Assembly (NCBI GenBank): GCA_949296115.1
Contig: CASFNR010000006.1
Location: 1 to 56,375 of the forward strand
DNA: 56,375 nucleotides
Direction of reading: 5' to 3'
DNA from: an uncultured Eubacteriales bacterium
GTDB taxonomy: Bacteria > Bacillota > Clostridia > Oscillospirales > Oscillospiraceae
Below are positions 41,497-50,336 of this stretch, one piece after another (positions within the stretch are counted from its first letter, which is position 1; each line of letters begins with the position of its first letter). Under the pieces are notes generated by a model. That model saw nothing but the letters and a program-made list of their open reading frames with translations. It made no database searches and was not told where the DNA came from. Position numbers and translations under genes: made by a program.

Positions 41497-43485
41497 ATGG
41501 AGTGGGCCCAGGAAATTCTCAACCGGAGTGTCACCGGCTACCATCAATATTATCTGAATCCCGGGCCGGGGATTTGTTATGCCAGCGAGAACCTTTGCGG
41601 AATGCTGGGCTGCCGGCCGGAGGATCTGGTCTCCCGGCAGGAGGACCGGTACGCCCAGTGGATCTACCCCGGGGATCGGGGAGCGTATGCCGCCGCCCTG
41701 AAAACCCTGGCCCTGCGGCCCCAGACCCGGACCATCCAGTACCGGCTGGTGGGAAAGGACGGAAGCATCCGCTGGGTCAGCGATACCCTGACCTCCCGGA
41801 TGACGCAGACGGGGGAACTGCAGGCGGATTCCGTTCTGACAGACATCACCGGGCTGAAACGGGAAAATCAGGAGCTACAATACCTGAACGACACGGTTCC
41901 CTGCGGCTTTATGAAATACACCTGTGAAGCCACTCCCCGGATTACCTATATCAATGACCGGATGTGCGGCATTCTGGGCCTGCCGGAGGGCGGCGATGGC
42001 CAGAGAGAATACCTGGAACTGTACAAGCAGAATGTTTATCTGATGATTCCCATGGATCAGAGAGAACGGATGCGCCGCTATCTGAGCCGGGTATACCGAA
42101 GGGGCACTCCCATTGCCGGTGAGATAACGGTTCTGCGCTGCGACGGTACCAAGGCCCACCTGTTCGGCTGGGTGACCAAGTGCGTCAACCAGGAAGGACA
42201 GGAGGAATTTCAGAGCGTCTGCATGGATGTGACGGACCGCTACCGGGAAAAGCGGGCGGCCCAGACCCAGCGGTATCTCAAAGCCGTGACGGAGGTCTAT
42301 GACCTGATTTTTGAGCTGGACTTTCCGGCCAACACCGCCAAGTGCCTGTACGGGGAAAAATATCCCATGTTCCGCTGGGTGCAGAACATCTCCATGGAGA
42401 TGGGGGAGGCGGTGGAGAAGTGGATTCGGGGCAATGTCCGGGAAGAGGACCGGGACCGAATCCGGGACCAGTTCCGGGGGATTTATACCGGCGGCTGGAA
42501 AACCGATGATGACCAGCCCCTGCGGCTTCGTTACCAGGGCCTCAGCGAAAATGGGGAGACGGTACCCTATCAGGGGATATTCCTGCAAATGGAGGAGGGC
42601 ATATATTGGTTCTGCTGCCGGAGCGAGCCCCAGGAAACGGAAACCCTGCGCAGCGAAAACACCTCCCTCAAGGAGAATATGCAGGAGCTGATGCTCCGTT
42701 TCACCGATGGCCTGGCGGCCTTTGAACTCCGGGACGGCTGTGTCACGCCGCTGTACGCCAGTGATAACGTCTGTGAATTCTTTGGATTCACCCGGGAGGA
42801 GTGGCTGCCCATGATGCGCCGCAGCACCCCCATCCGCACTTTCGTCTCCCGCAGCGACACGGCCTATGAGGACTTTCTGGCCCTGCTGCAGAACGGAGAG
42901 CGGGAATTTACTTACTTTGACCTGAAAACCCAGCGGGAGCGGCGGATCAAGGCCATCTGCTCCCGGAAATCCCCGGGAGAAGGGGCGGTCCGCTACGTCA
43001 TGCTGTACAATCTGGATCCCCGGCAGCCGGAATCCCCTGAGCAGCCGGCTCAGACCCCGGAAGTATCCATCCGGACCTTCGGCTATTTTGACGTGTTTGT
43101 GGGCAGCAAGCCCATTGCCTTCCGGAACAAGAAATCCAAGGAACTGCTGGCCCTGCTGGTGGACCGCCGGGGCGGCTACATTACCTCGGAGGAGGCCATT
43201 GCCTTCCTGTGGGAGGACGAGCCGGCCAGCCCGGTAACCTTGGCCCGGTACCGGAAGGTAGCCCTGCGGCTGAAGAACATTCTGGAGGAGTACGGCATTT
43301 CGGAGATTGTGGAATCGGTGGACGGAAAGCGTCGGATTGCCACGGACAAGGTCCGCTGTGACTTGTATGATTACCTCAGCGGGAAGGAAGGCTGCACCCA
43401 GCTGTTCAAGGGCAGCTATCTGACCAACTACAGCTGGGCCGAAACCACCCTGGCGGAGCTGACGGGAGAATTGGTCCCCCGATAA
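41497..43485 (+). CDS. Multi-PAS one-component regulator with C-terminal winged-helix DNA-binding domain
   Basis: The 662-residue soluble protein starts with PAS-like units: about 10-120 (IRWVSDTL, LTDITGLKREN), 128-250 (FGWVTKCV, CMDVTDRYREKR), a more divergent one at 265-380 and another at 395-508. Residues 523-630 form an OmpR/SARP-type winged helix (RTFGYFDVFVG, KSKELLALLVDRRGGYITSEEAIAFLW split over the helix, ARYRKVALRLKNIL). There is no kinase, GGDEF or receiver, so ligand sensing would act directly on DNA binding. GGGGAGG supports ATG 41497. It is a single gene with its own promoter; its targets are unknown, and the ktr promoter directly downstream is one possibility. Confidence 0.78.
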   Translation: MEWAQEILNRSVTGYHQYYLNPGPGICYASENLCGMLGCRPEDLVSRQEDRYAQWIYPGDRGAYAAALKTLALRPQTRTIQYRLVGKDGSIRWVSDTLTSRMTQTGELQADSVLTDITGLKRENQELQYLNDTVPCGFMKYTCEATPRITYINDRMCGILGLPEGGDGQREYLELYKQNVYLMIPMDQRERMRRYLSRVYRRGTPIAGEITVLRCDGTKAHLFGWVTKCVNQEGQEEFQSVCMDVTDRYREKRAAQTQRYLKAVTEVYDLIFELDFPANTAKCLYGEKYPMFRWVQNISMEMGEAVEKWIRGNVREEDRDRIRDQFRGIYTGGWKTDDDQPLRLRYQGLSENGETVPYQGIFLQMEEGIYWFCCRSEPQETETLRSENTSLKENMQELMLRFTDGLAAFELRDGCVTPLYASDNVCEFFGFTREEWLPMMRRSTPIRTFVSRSDTAYEDFLALLQNGEREFTYFDLKTQRERRIKAICSRKSPGEGAVRYVMLYNLDPRQPESPEQPAQTPEVSIRTFGYFDVFVGSKPIAFRNKKSKELLALLVDRRGGYITSEEAIAFLWEDEPASPVTLARYRKVALRLKNILEEYGISEIVESVDGKRRIATDKVRCDLYDYLSGKEGCTQLFKGSYLTNYSWAETTLAELTGELVPR

Positions 43486-43490
43486 GGGAA

Positions 43491-43557
43491 TCTTTATGCG
43501 CTCTTAATGCTGGGGTGGACGGTCTTAGCGCGCTCTTAAAGGAATCTGTGCTAGGAT
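43491..43557 (+). promoter_or_regulatory. ktrBA promoter with phased TCTTA direct repeats
   Basis: TCTTT at 43491 and TCTTA at 43502, 43523 and 43534 lie on an 11-bp lattice (intervals 11, 21, 11), forming two boxes of TCTTW-N6-TCTTA. The -10 is TAGGAT (43552-43557). The expected -35 position (43529-43534) has no consensus and is covered by the second box. This is the layout of OmpR/PhoB-type activation, and kdpE is the obvious regulator (inference). Confidence 0.6.
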
Positions 43558-43582
43558 AGAGGCAGAGAAAGGGGATGTGTAT

Positions 43583-44920
43583 ATGGCATTCAAACTGGGA
43601 AGGAAATGGTTTCAGTTAAATTCCTTTCAGGTTGCCGCCTTTGGATTTGCCGGCGTGATACTGCTGGGTGCGCTGCTGCTGATGCTTCCTGTTTCCAGCG
43701 TTCAAGGGGTCGTCACCCCATTTATTGATACGCTGTTTACATCCACCACTGCTGTGTGCGTAACCGGTCTGGTGGTGCGCGATACGGGAACCTACTGGAC
43801 AGTGTTCGGCCAAGCAATCATTTTGCTGCTGATTCAGATCGGCGGCCTGGGCGTTGTGACCATTGGCGCCTCCATTGCCATGCTCTCCGGCCGGAAGCTG
43901 GGACTGATGCAGCGCAGCACCATGCAGGACGCGGTGGCGGCGCCCAAGATCAGCGGAATTGCCCGGCTGACGGTGTTTATTGTGATTACCACGCTGTGCA
44001 TTGAGCTGCTGGGAGCGCTGGCCATGGCACCGGTATTCTGCCGGGATTTTGGCCTAAGCAGGGGCCTGTGGATGTCGGTGTTCCATTCTGTTTCTGCCTT
44101 CTGCAATGCGGGCATTGACCTGATGGGCATCCGGCAGCCCTATTCTTCCCTGACCAGCTATGTGGGAAATCCGGTAATCAATATCACCGTGATGACCCTG
44201 ATTGTGGTGGGCGGCATTGGATTTCTGACCTGGGACGATGTCCGCACCAACGGTCTGCGGCTGGACCGGTACCGGATGCAGAGCAAGGTCATTCTTGTGA
44301 CCACCGGATTGCTGATTCTGGTGCCGGCGGTGGGATTTTTCTTCCTGGAATTCTCGGATATGCCCTTGGGGCAGCGGATTCTCAGTTCCCTGTTCCAGTC
44401 TGTTACGCCAAGAACTGCCGGCTTCAATACGGTAGACCTGACCGCAATGACAGAGGCGGGGCAGATGACGCTGATTATTCTGATGCTCATCGGCGGCTCC
44501 CCCGGTTCTACCGCCGGCGGCATGAAAACCACCACCTTCGCAGTGCTGATTGCCTGTGCGGTGGCGGTGTTCCGGCGGCGGGAGTCGGCCCAGTTTTTCC
44601 GGCGCCGGGTGGGGCAGGATGTGATTGCCACCGCCCTGACTCTGGCGTTCCTGTATGTGGGCCTGTGCGTGGGCAGCGCCATGGTCATCAGCCTGGTGGA
44701 GGGACTGCCGGTGCTCACCTGTATGTATGAGACTGCCTCGGCGGTGGCCACGGTGGGGCTGACGCTGGGCATTACCCCCCAGTTGGGAACGATTTCCAAA
44801 CTTATTTTGATCGGACTGATGTATCTGGGCCGGGTGGGCGGTTTAACCCTGATTTATGCCGCCCTGGCGGGACAGCGGACGGTGGGCCGTCTGCCCCTGG
44901 ATAAAATTACCGTGGGATAA
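43583..44920 (+). CDS. ktrB: Potassium uptake channel subunit, KtrB/TrkH family
   Basis: The 445-residue membrane protein has four M1-P-M2 repeats. The selectivity-filter residues are visible in VCVTGLVV, AFCNAGIDL, PRTAGFNTVD and ATVGLTLG. The gating loop GGSPGSTAGGMKTTTF, in repeat D linker position, is also typical. It forms the K+ (Na+-coupled) pore gated by KtrA. An AAGGGG site supports ATG 43583; GTG 43577 is in frame. The gene is followed 11 bp later by ktrA. Confidence 0.92.
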   Translation: MAFKLGRKWFQLNSFQVAAFGFAGVILLGALLLMLPVSSVQGVVTPFIDTLFTSTTAVCVTGLVVRDTGTYWTVFGQAIILLLIQIGGLGVVTIGASIAMLSGRKLGLMQRSTMQDAVAAPKISGIARLTVFIVITTLCIELLGALAMAPVFCRDFGLSRGLWMSVFHSVSAFCNAGIDLMGIRQPYSSLTSYVGNPVINITVMTLIVVGGIGFLTWDDVRTNGLRLDRYRMQSKVILVTTGLLILVPAVGFFFLEFSDMPLGQRILSSLFQSVTPRTAGFNTVDLTAMTEAGQMTLIILMLIGGSPGSTAGGMKTTTFAVLIACAVAVFRRRESAQFFRRRVGQDVIATALTLAFLYVGLCVGSAMVISLVEGLPVLTCMYETASAVATVGLTLGITPQLGTISKLILIGLMYLGRVGGLTLIYAALAGQRTVGRLPLDKITVG

Positions 44921-44931
44921 AGGAGACAGCT

Positions 44932-45579
44932 ATGAAATCCATTTTATTGATTGGCTTGGGCCGGTTCGGCATGCACATCGCCAAGGAACTCCATGCCCTG
45001 GGGCACCAGGTGATGGCGGTGGACGAGAATGAGGAGCGGGTCAATGAGATTCTGCCCTATGTGACCAATGCCCAGATCGGCAACAGCACCAACGAGGAGT
45101 TCCTGGCGTCACTGGGAATTCCGGACTTTGACGTGTGTATTGTGGCCATTGGAAACGACTTCCAGAGCTCCCTGGAAACCACCTGCTACCTGAAGGAGAT
45201 GGGCGCCCCCCTGGTGGTGGCCCGGGCGGAGCGGGATGGACAGGCCAAGTTCCTCCTGCGCAACGGCGCTGACGATGTGGTCTATCCGGAGAAGCAGCTG
45301 GCCAAGTGGACGGCCATCCGTTACAGCTCCGACCACATTCTGGACTATGTGGCCCTGGATGAGGACCATGCCATGTACGAGGTGGACCTGCCCGGAGATT
45401 GGGTGGGTAAGACCGTTGGACAGATCGACATCCGGAAGAAATATCACATCAATATCATGGCGGTGAAGCGGAGCGGGAAACTGATCCTCTCCGTGTCCCC
45501 CGAGACGGATTTCCGCCCTGGGGATACGCTGCTGGTGCTGGGTACTTACAAAGATTTGCAGAAGTGCTTCCGGCTGTAA
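44932..45579 (+). CDS. ktrA: Potassium uptake regulatory subunit (RCK), KtrA/TrkA family
   Basis: The 215-residue cytoplasmic protein has an RCK-N Rossmann domain (LLIGLGRFGMHIAKEL with GxGxxG and acidic VDENEE) and an RCK-C domain (about 135-215, RPGDTLLVLGT). It forms the octameric ring that opens KtrB on nucleotide binding; RCK-C domains often bind c-di-AMP in Firmicutes. AAGGAG precedes the ATG. Confidence 0.93.
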   Translation: MKSILLIGLGRFGMHIAKELHALGHQVMAVDENEERVNEILPYVTNAQIGNSTNEEFLASLGIPDFDVCIVAIGNDFQSSLETTCYLKEMGAPLVVARAERDGQAKFLLRNGADDVVYPEKQLAKWTAIRYSSDHILDYVALDEDHAMYEVDLPGDWVGKTVGQIDIRKKYHINIMAVKRSGKLILSVSPETDFRPGDTLLVLGTYKDLQKCFRL

Positions 45580-45592
45580 TTCAATAAACACA

Positions 45593-45616
45593 GGGGGGAG
45601 CAATCCCCCCTTTTTT
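45593..45616 (+). terminator. Terminator between ktrA and the kdpD-like gene
   Basis: GGGGGGA (45593-45599), GCAA tetraloop, TCCCCCC (45604-45610), then six T. It ends only 16 bp before the kdpD-like ATG, so kdpDE expression depends on read-through or a weak promoter I cannot see. Confidence 0.9.
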
Positions 45617-45632
45617 GGAAAAGAGGGATGGT

Positions 45633-48191
45633 ATGGTTCCACGGGGACAACTGAAAATCTTTTTTGGCTACGCCCCGGGGGAGGATACGCTCCGGGCCAT
45701 GCTCAAGGAGGCGGCCGACGCCCGCCGGACGGGGGAGGATGTACTCTTGGGCACCCTGGAGACGGAGCCTGGGCCGGACCTGAAGCGGCTGCTCCGGGGC
45801 CTGCCGGTTTTGGGAGGCGGGTCCCCCCGGAAGCCTCTGGACGTGGACGAGGCTTTGAGCCGCCGCCCCGGACTGCTGGTAGTGGAGAACCTGGCGGGGC
45901 GAAACCCGGAGGGAAGCCGCCATTCCCGGCAGTACCGGGGGGTGGAGGAGCTGCTCAGCGCCGGAATCAACGTATGCACCACCCTGAACGTGCAGAATAT
46001 TGAAAGCCTCCAGGATACCATTTCCGACATTCTGGGGCCGGGCATCCGGGAGTGCATCCCGGATGCGGTATTTGACGGAGCCCAGCAGGTGGCCTTTGTG
46101 GACCGGGAGCCCCAGGAACTGCTTCAGGGACAGCGGGAAGAGTCTGCCCTGACCCTGGCCCAGCTGACGGCGCTGCGGGAAATTGCCCTCCGGCGCAGCG
46201 CCGACCGGCTCAGACGCCTGTCCCGGGCGGCCCGGGAGGACTATCGGACCGGAGAGAACATCCTGGTGTGTCTGTCCTCGGCGCCTTCCAATGCCCGAAT
46301 TGTCCGCACCGGGGCCAAAATGGCGGCGGCGTTTCAGGGCCGTCTGACGGCGCTGTTTGTCCGGACGCCGGACTATGCCGGGATGGAGCCGGAGGACCGG
46401 GCAAGACTCCAGGCCAACATCCGCCTGGCGGAGAGCCTGGGCGCCTGGGTGGAGACCACCTACGGCGAGGATGTGCCCACCCAGATTGCGGAGTATGCCC
46501 GGCTGACAGGGGTGACGAAGATTGTGCTGGGCCGCACCACCGTCCGGCGGAGGCACCCCTGGAGCAAGCCGCCTCTGACGGAACGGCTGGCCCAGCTGGC
46601 CCCCAGTCTGGACATTTACATCATTCCGGATTCCGCTTCCCAGGGGACATATCTGCCGCCCAAAGCAAGACAGTCCCGCTGGCACGGGTGCTCACCCAGG
46701 GAATTTGGCATTACCCTGGGACTGCTGGCGGCGGCCACGTCCATCAACCTGGCCTTTTTTGCCCTGGGTTTTTCCGAGGCAAACATCATGGCGGTGTACC
46801 TGCTGGGGATCCTGCTGATTGCGGTGCTCACCCGGGGATGGATGTGCAGCCTGGCGGCCAGCGTCTGCGCGGTGGGCCTGTTCGGCTATCTGTTTACCCA
46901 GCCCCGGTTTACTCTGTCGCTGTATGACAAGCGGCACCTGGTGACCCTGCTGATTTTCTTTTCCTCCGCCCTGCTCACCGGAACCCTGGCCAACCGGCTG
47001 AAAGGGCTGGCCAGGGAGTCATCCATGGCGGCCTACCGGAGCAAAATGCTGTTTGAAACCAATCAGAGACTGCAGAAGGCAGAGGATGCGCCGGCGGTTG
47101 CCGTGCTGGCGGGGGAGCAGCTGAGCAAGCTCCTGGGCCGGGAGATTGGGGTGGCCATGAAGAACGGACAAACATTGGAGCCGCCCCGCTGCTTTGGCGG
47201 CACATCCCTGGTTTTTCCGGAACATTGGGAGTCTGCTGTTGCCCAGTGGGTGCTGGGCAGCCGGAAGCGGGCGGGGGCCTCCACGGAGACCTTCCCCGAT
47301 GCCCGGAATCTGTATCTGGCCATCCGGGCACGGGAGGAAATTTACGGCGTGGTGGGGATTGCCCTGGGGGAAACGCCCCTGGAACCTTTTGAGTACAGCA
47401 TGGTGCTCTCGGTTCTGGGCGAGTGCGCCCTGGCGCTGGACAGCCAGCGAAACGCCGGAGAGAAAGTAGCCTCGGAGCTGCGGGCCCAGCGGGAGCAGCT
47501 TCGGGCGGATCTGCTGCGGTCGATCTCCCATGACCTGCGCTCTCCCCTGACCTCCATCTCCGGCAACGCCAGCAACCTGCTGACCAATGGAGAGCAGCTG
47601 GACGAGGCCAGCCGCCGCCAGATCTACGGCGACATCTATGACGATGCGGTGTGGCTGACCAATCTGGTGGAGAACCTACTGTCAGTGACCCGGCTGGAGG
47701 ATGGACGGATGACCCTGCACCCCGCTCCGGAGCTGATGGATGACATCATTGACGAAGCGGTACGTCATACCGGCCGGAGAAAGGGCAGCCGCTCCATCAC
47801 CGCCCGGGAGGACGGGGAGCTGCTTCTGGTGAACTGCGATGGAAGGCTGATTGTCCAGGTGCTGTGCAATCTTCTGGACAACGCCATCAAATACACACAG
47901 GAGGGGGCCAAAATTGAAATTCTGGCCCGGAAGCAGGAAGAAAATGTTCAGATCCAGGTCTGTGACGACGGCCCGGGAATTCCCCGGGAACAGCAGGCCC
48001 ATATTTTTGAGATGTTTTATACCGGTGGCAGCGGCGCCGTGGACAGCCGCAGAAGTCTGGGCCTGGGTCTGGCCTTGTGCAAAAGCATTGTGACGGCCCA
48101 CGGAGGAAGTCTGTCCGTTTCGGATAATCAGCCCCGGGGCACCGTATTTACCGTTACACTTCCCTGCGGAAAGGTGGAAATCCATGAATAA
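45633..48191 (+). CDS. KdpD-like sensor histidine kinase
   Basis: The 852-residue protein has the KdpD order: N-terminal KdpD domain (1-205, with TTLNVQNIESL), universal-stress-like domain (about 218-345), four helices of the DUF4118 type (about 365-455), a GAF-like region, HisKA with His633 in SISHDLRSPLT, and an ATPase (NLLDNAIKY, DDGPGI, GLGLALCKS). Oddity: the N-terminal P-loop that is usually GxxxxGKT reads GYAPGEDT (12-19), so ATP binding there is probably lost. KdpD senses low K+ or osmotic stress. Here it lies beside ktrBA instead of kdpFABC. The last 8 bp overlap kdpE. ATG 45633 is chosen with an AGAGGG site. Confidence 0.88.
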   Translation: MVPRGQLKIFFGYAPGEDTLRAMLKEAADARRTGEDVLLGTLETEPGPDLKRLLRGLPVLGGGSPRKPLDVDEALSRRPGLLVVENLAGRNPEGSRHSRQYRGVEELLSAGINVCTTLNVQNIESLQDTISDILGPGIRECIPDAVFDGAQQVAFVDREPQELLQGQREESALTLAQLTALREIALRRSADRLRRLSRAAREDYRTGENILVCLSSAPSNARIVRTGAKMAAAFQGRLTALFVRTPDYAGMEPEDRARLQANIRLAESLGAWVETTYGEDVPTQIAEYARLTGVTKIVLGRTTVRRRHPWSKPPLTERLAQLAPSLDIYIIPDSASQGTYLPPKARQSRWHGCSPREFGITLGLLAAATSINLAFFALGFSEANIMAVYLLGILLIAVLTRGWMCSLAASVCAVGLFGYLFTQPRFTLSLYDKRHLVTLLIFFSSALLTGTLANRLKGLARESSMAAYRSKMLFETNQRLQKAEDAPAVAVLAGEQLSKLLGREIGVAMKNGQTLEPPRCFGGTSLVFPEHWESAVAQWVLGSRKRAGASTETFPDARNLYLAIRAREEIYGVVGIALGETPLEPFEYSMVLSVLGECALALDSQRNAGEKVASELRAQREQLRADLLRSISHDLRSPLTSISGNASNLLTNGEQLDEASRRQIYGDIYDDAVWLTNLVENLLSVTRLEDGRMTLHPAPELMDDIIDEAVRHTGRRKGSRSITAREDGELLLVNCDGRLIVQVLCNLLDNAIKYTQEGAKIEILARKQEENVQIQVCDDGPGIPREQQAHIFEMFYTGGSGAVDSRRSLGLGLALCKSIVTAHGGSLSVSDNQPRGTVFTVTLPCGKVEIHE

Positions 48192-48882
48192 GCCTTTGAT
48201 TCTGGTGGTAGAGGATGACGCTCCCATCCGCAACCTGATTGTGACCACCCTGAAAATTCATCAGTACCGCTATCTCACCGCCGCCCGGGGGGAGGACGCC
48301 ATCATGCAGGCGGCCAGCCACAATCCGGACATTGTGCTGCTGGACCTGGGTCTGCCGGATCTGGATGGGGTGGAGGTAATCCGGCGGATTCGTTCCTGGA
48401 GCAACCTGCCCATCATCGTCATCAGCGCCCGGAGCAACGACACGGACAAAATTGAGGCCCTGGACAACGGGGCGGACGATTATCTGACCAAGCCCTTCTC
48501 TGTGGAGGAGCTGCTGGCCCGGCTCCGGGTGACCCAGCGGCGGCTGGCCCTGCTCCAGGACCGGGAGAATTCCGGGCCGATCTTTCACAACGGCAGTTTG
48601 ACGGTGGACTACCGTGGGGGCTGCGCCTATCTGGGGGAGGAGCCCCTGAAGCTGACACCCATTGAGTATAAGCTTTTGTGCCTGCTGGCCCGGAACGTGG
48701 GGAAGGTGCTGACCCATTCCTATATCACAAAGGAAATCTGGGGCAGCAGCTGGGACAATGACATCGCCTCTTTGCGGGTGTTCATGGCCACCCTGCGCAA
48801 AAAGCTGGAGAAGGGGCCGGACGCACCCCAATACATTCAGACCCACATCGGCGTGGGGTACCGGATGATCCGGGTGGAGTGA
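48184..48882 (+). CDS. KdpE-like OmpR-family response regulator
   Basis: The 232-residue protein has a receiver (EDDAPIRN, Asp54 in LLDLGLPDLDG, TKPFSVEELLAR) and a winged-helix output domain (LTPIEYKLLCLLARNVGKVLTH, SLRVFMATLRKKLE, YIQTHIGVGYRM). The sequence resembles KdpE. It is coupled to the kinase by overlap and probably activates the ktrBA promoter, where direct repeats of the right geometry occur. Confidence 0.92.
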   Translation: MNKPLILVVEDDAPIRNLIVTTLKIHQYRYLTAARGEDAIMQAASHNPDIVLLDLGLPDLDGVEVIRRIRSWSNLPIIVISARSNDTDKIEALDNGADDYLTKPFSVEELLARLRVTQRRLALLQDRENSGPIFHNGSLTVDYRGGCAYLGEEPLKLTPIEYKLLCLLARNVGKVLTHSYITKEIWGSSWDNDIASLRVFMATLRKKLEKGPDAPQYIQTHIGVGYRMIRVE

Positions 48883-48967
48883 GTGTGCCGAGGCGGGGAT
48901 TTCCGGTTAAATTGGAGAAGCGGTGGAATACTGACTGTTGAACAGACCGGAATAAGGAGGGATTGGG

Positions 48968-50164
48968 ATGAAGAAAATCGGCATCATCCTGCTGGCGGGG
49001 GCACTGTTTCTCGGCGGCTGCGGAGATCCTGCCGCACCGGTGATGGCAACCCAGGAACCGGCGGCAGCAGCGCAGACAATCCCGGAACCGGAGGAGCCGG
49101 AAGCGGAGCCGGCTGTTGCCAGAAGAATTCCCCCACGCTTTCAGGTGCGCTGCAACCAGGAGGACATTACCGCCGTCCTCTGCGATGACGACTATACCAC
49201 CGGCCGGGTGATTTATCCCGGGTCAGTCCTGACCATTGAAAGCAGCCAGCCCTTTGGCTCCCTGTATTTGCAGTGGGACACGCTCCCCGGGGAATACGAG
49301 ATTTGCTGGGAGAACCAACGAAAGCAGTGCGGTGAGGAGGGGTTTCAGCATGAGTTCCTCCGGCTGAATCAGGCGGTGACGGAGGTTGCCTTCGTTTTTG
49401 GGGAAGGAGTCTCTCCCGGCCTCAGCGAGCTTTCCCTGTACACGGCGGGAGACCCGCCCGGGGGGGTGCAGGAGTGGCTGCCGCCCTGCGAGCAGGCGGA
49501 TATGCTGGTATTTCCCACCCACGCCGATGACGATGTGCTGTATTTCGGGCCGCTGATGTGCTACTATGCCCGGGAACTGGATTGGGAGATTCAGACCGCC
49601 TTTCTGACGGAGCACCAGTGGGAGCCGGAGCGCAGCCACGAACGGCTGGACGGTCTGTGGGAGCTGGGACTGCGGCATTATCCAGTGGTGTGGGAGGCAC
49701 CGGATTTATACTCGGAATCCCTGGCAAAAGCCCGGCAGCAATACGATGCCTATGACGTTGTGGGCTGGCAGGTGGAGCAGATCCGCCGGTTCCGGCCCCG
49801 GATGGTGGTGGGCCATGACTTGGAGGGGGAGTATGGTCACGGCGCCCACAGGCTCAACGCCGTCAGCCTGATTAAAGCGGTGCCCCTGGCGGGGGACGCC
49901 GGAGCCTACCTGGATTCTGCCCGGCGCTATGGAGTCTGGCAGACGCCGGAAACCTATCTGCACCTGTATGAAGGGGAAAAACTGCCCCTGAATGTAAACA
50001 AGCCTCTGACGGAGGACCCCCGGACCCCCTTTGAAGTGGCCCAGGATGCCTACCTGCTCCACCGCAGCCAGCAGAAATGGCGGTTCGCCGTGACCCAGGA
50101 GGACCCCAGGGAGACCTGTACCATATTTGGAAGGTACCAGTGGCCGGAGCCCTCATCCGCATAG
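48968..50164 (+). CDS. PIG-L-family deacetylase lipoprotein
   Basis: The 398-residue protein has a signal peptide with lipobox LGGC (Cys18), an acidic Pro/Glu-rich linker (28-48), a beta-rich domain of about 130 residues and a PIG-L/LmbE deacetylase domain. Metal motifs are THADDD (instead of the usual HPDDE; about 179-184) and GHDLEGEYGHGAHR. Such enzymes remove acetyl groups from N-acetylglucosamine-type sugars; here it would act outside the membrane on cell-wall or surface glycans. AAGGAGG precedes the ATG. It lies 85 bp after kdpE with no terminator between. Confidence 0.87.
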   Translation: MKKIGIILLAGALFLGGCGDPAAPVMATQEPAAAAQTIPEPEEPEAEPAVARRIPPRFQVRCNQEDITAVLCDDDYTTGRVIYPGSVLTIESSQPFGSLYLQWDTLPGEYEICWENQRKQCGEEGFQHEFLRLNQAVTEVAFVFGEGVSPGLSELSLYTAGDPPGGVQEWLPPCEQADMLVFPTHADDDVLYFGPLMCYYARELDWEIQTAFLTEHQWEPERSHERLDGLWELGLRHYPVVWEAPDLYSESLAKARQQYDAYDVVGWQVEQIRRFRPRMVVGHDLEGEYGHGAHRLNAVSLIKAVPLAGDAGAYLDSARRYGVWQTPETYLHLYEGEKLPLNVNKPLTEDPRTPFEVAQDAYLLHRSQQKWRFAVTQEDPRETCTIFGRYQWPEPSSA

Positions 50165-50177
50165 AATCTACTGAAAA

Positions 50178-50233
50178 GTCCGCTGCAATCTGCCGGAGCC
50201 TGCGGCTTCGTGCGGTTGAGGCGGACGTTTTTT
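50178..50233 (+). terminator. Complex terminator after the PIG-L gene
   Basis: AAAAGTCCGC pairs with GCGGACGTTTT (outer stem 50178-50183 with 50221-50226) around an internally base-paired GC-rich arm. Six T follow at 50228-50233. Confidence 0.55.
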
Positions 50234-50256
50234 CGCCTGGGGCGGACAAAATCGTG

Positions 50257-50285
50257 TTGACAAATCAACCAGGCGGCGTTAGAAT
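50257..50285 (+). promoter_or_regulatory. Promoter of cstA
   Basis: A perfect -35 TTGACA (50257-50262), 17 bp, TAGAAT (50280-50285), about 45 nt before the ATG. Confidence 0.88.
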
Positions 50286-50336
50286 AGGACCCGTTGCTTC
50301 GCCAAGAAGGAATAACCAAGAGAAAAGAGGGGAATT

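Noticed and set aside
45633-48191. c-di-AMP site (SxS-x20-FTAxY) in the stress-protein domain of the KdpD-like kinase
   Set aside because: The region has CLSSAPS and LTALFV but the serine spacing does not match the published motif.
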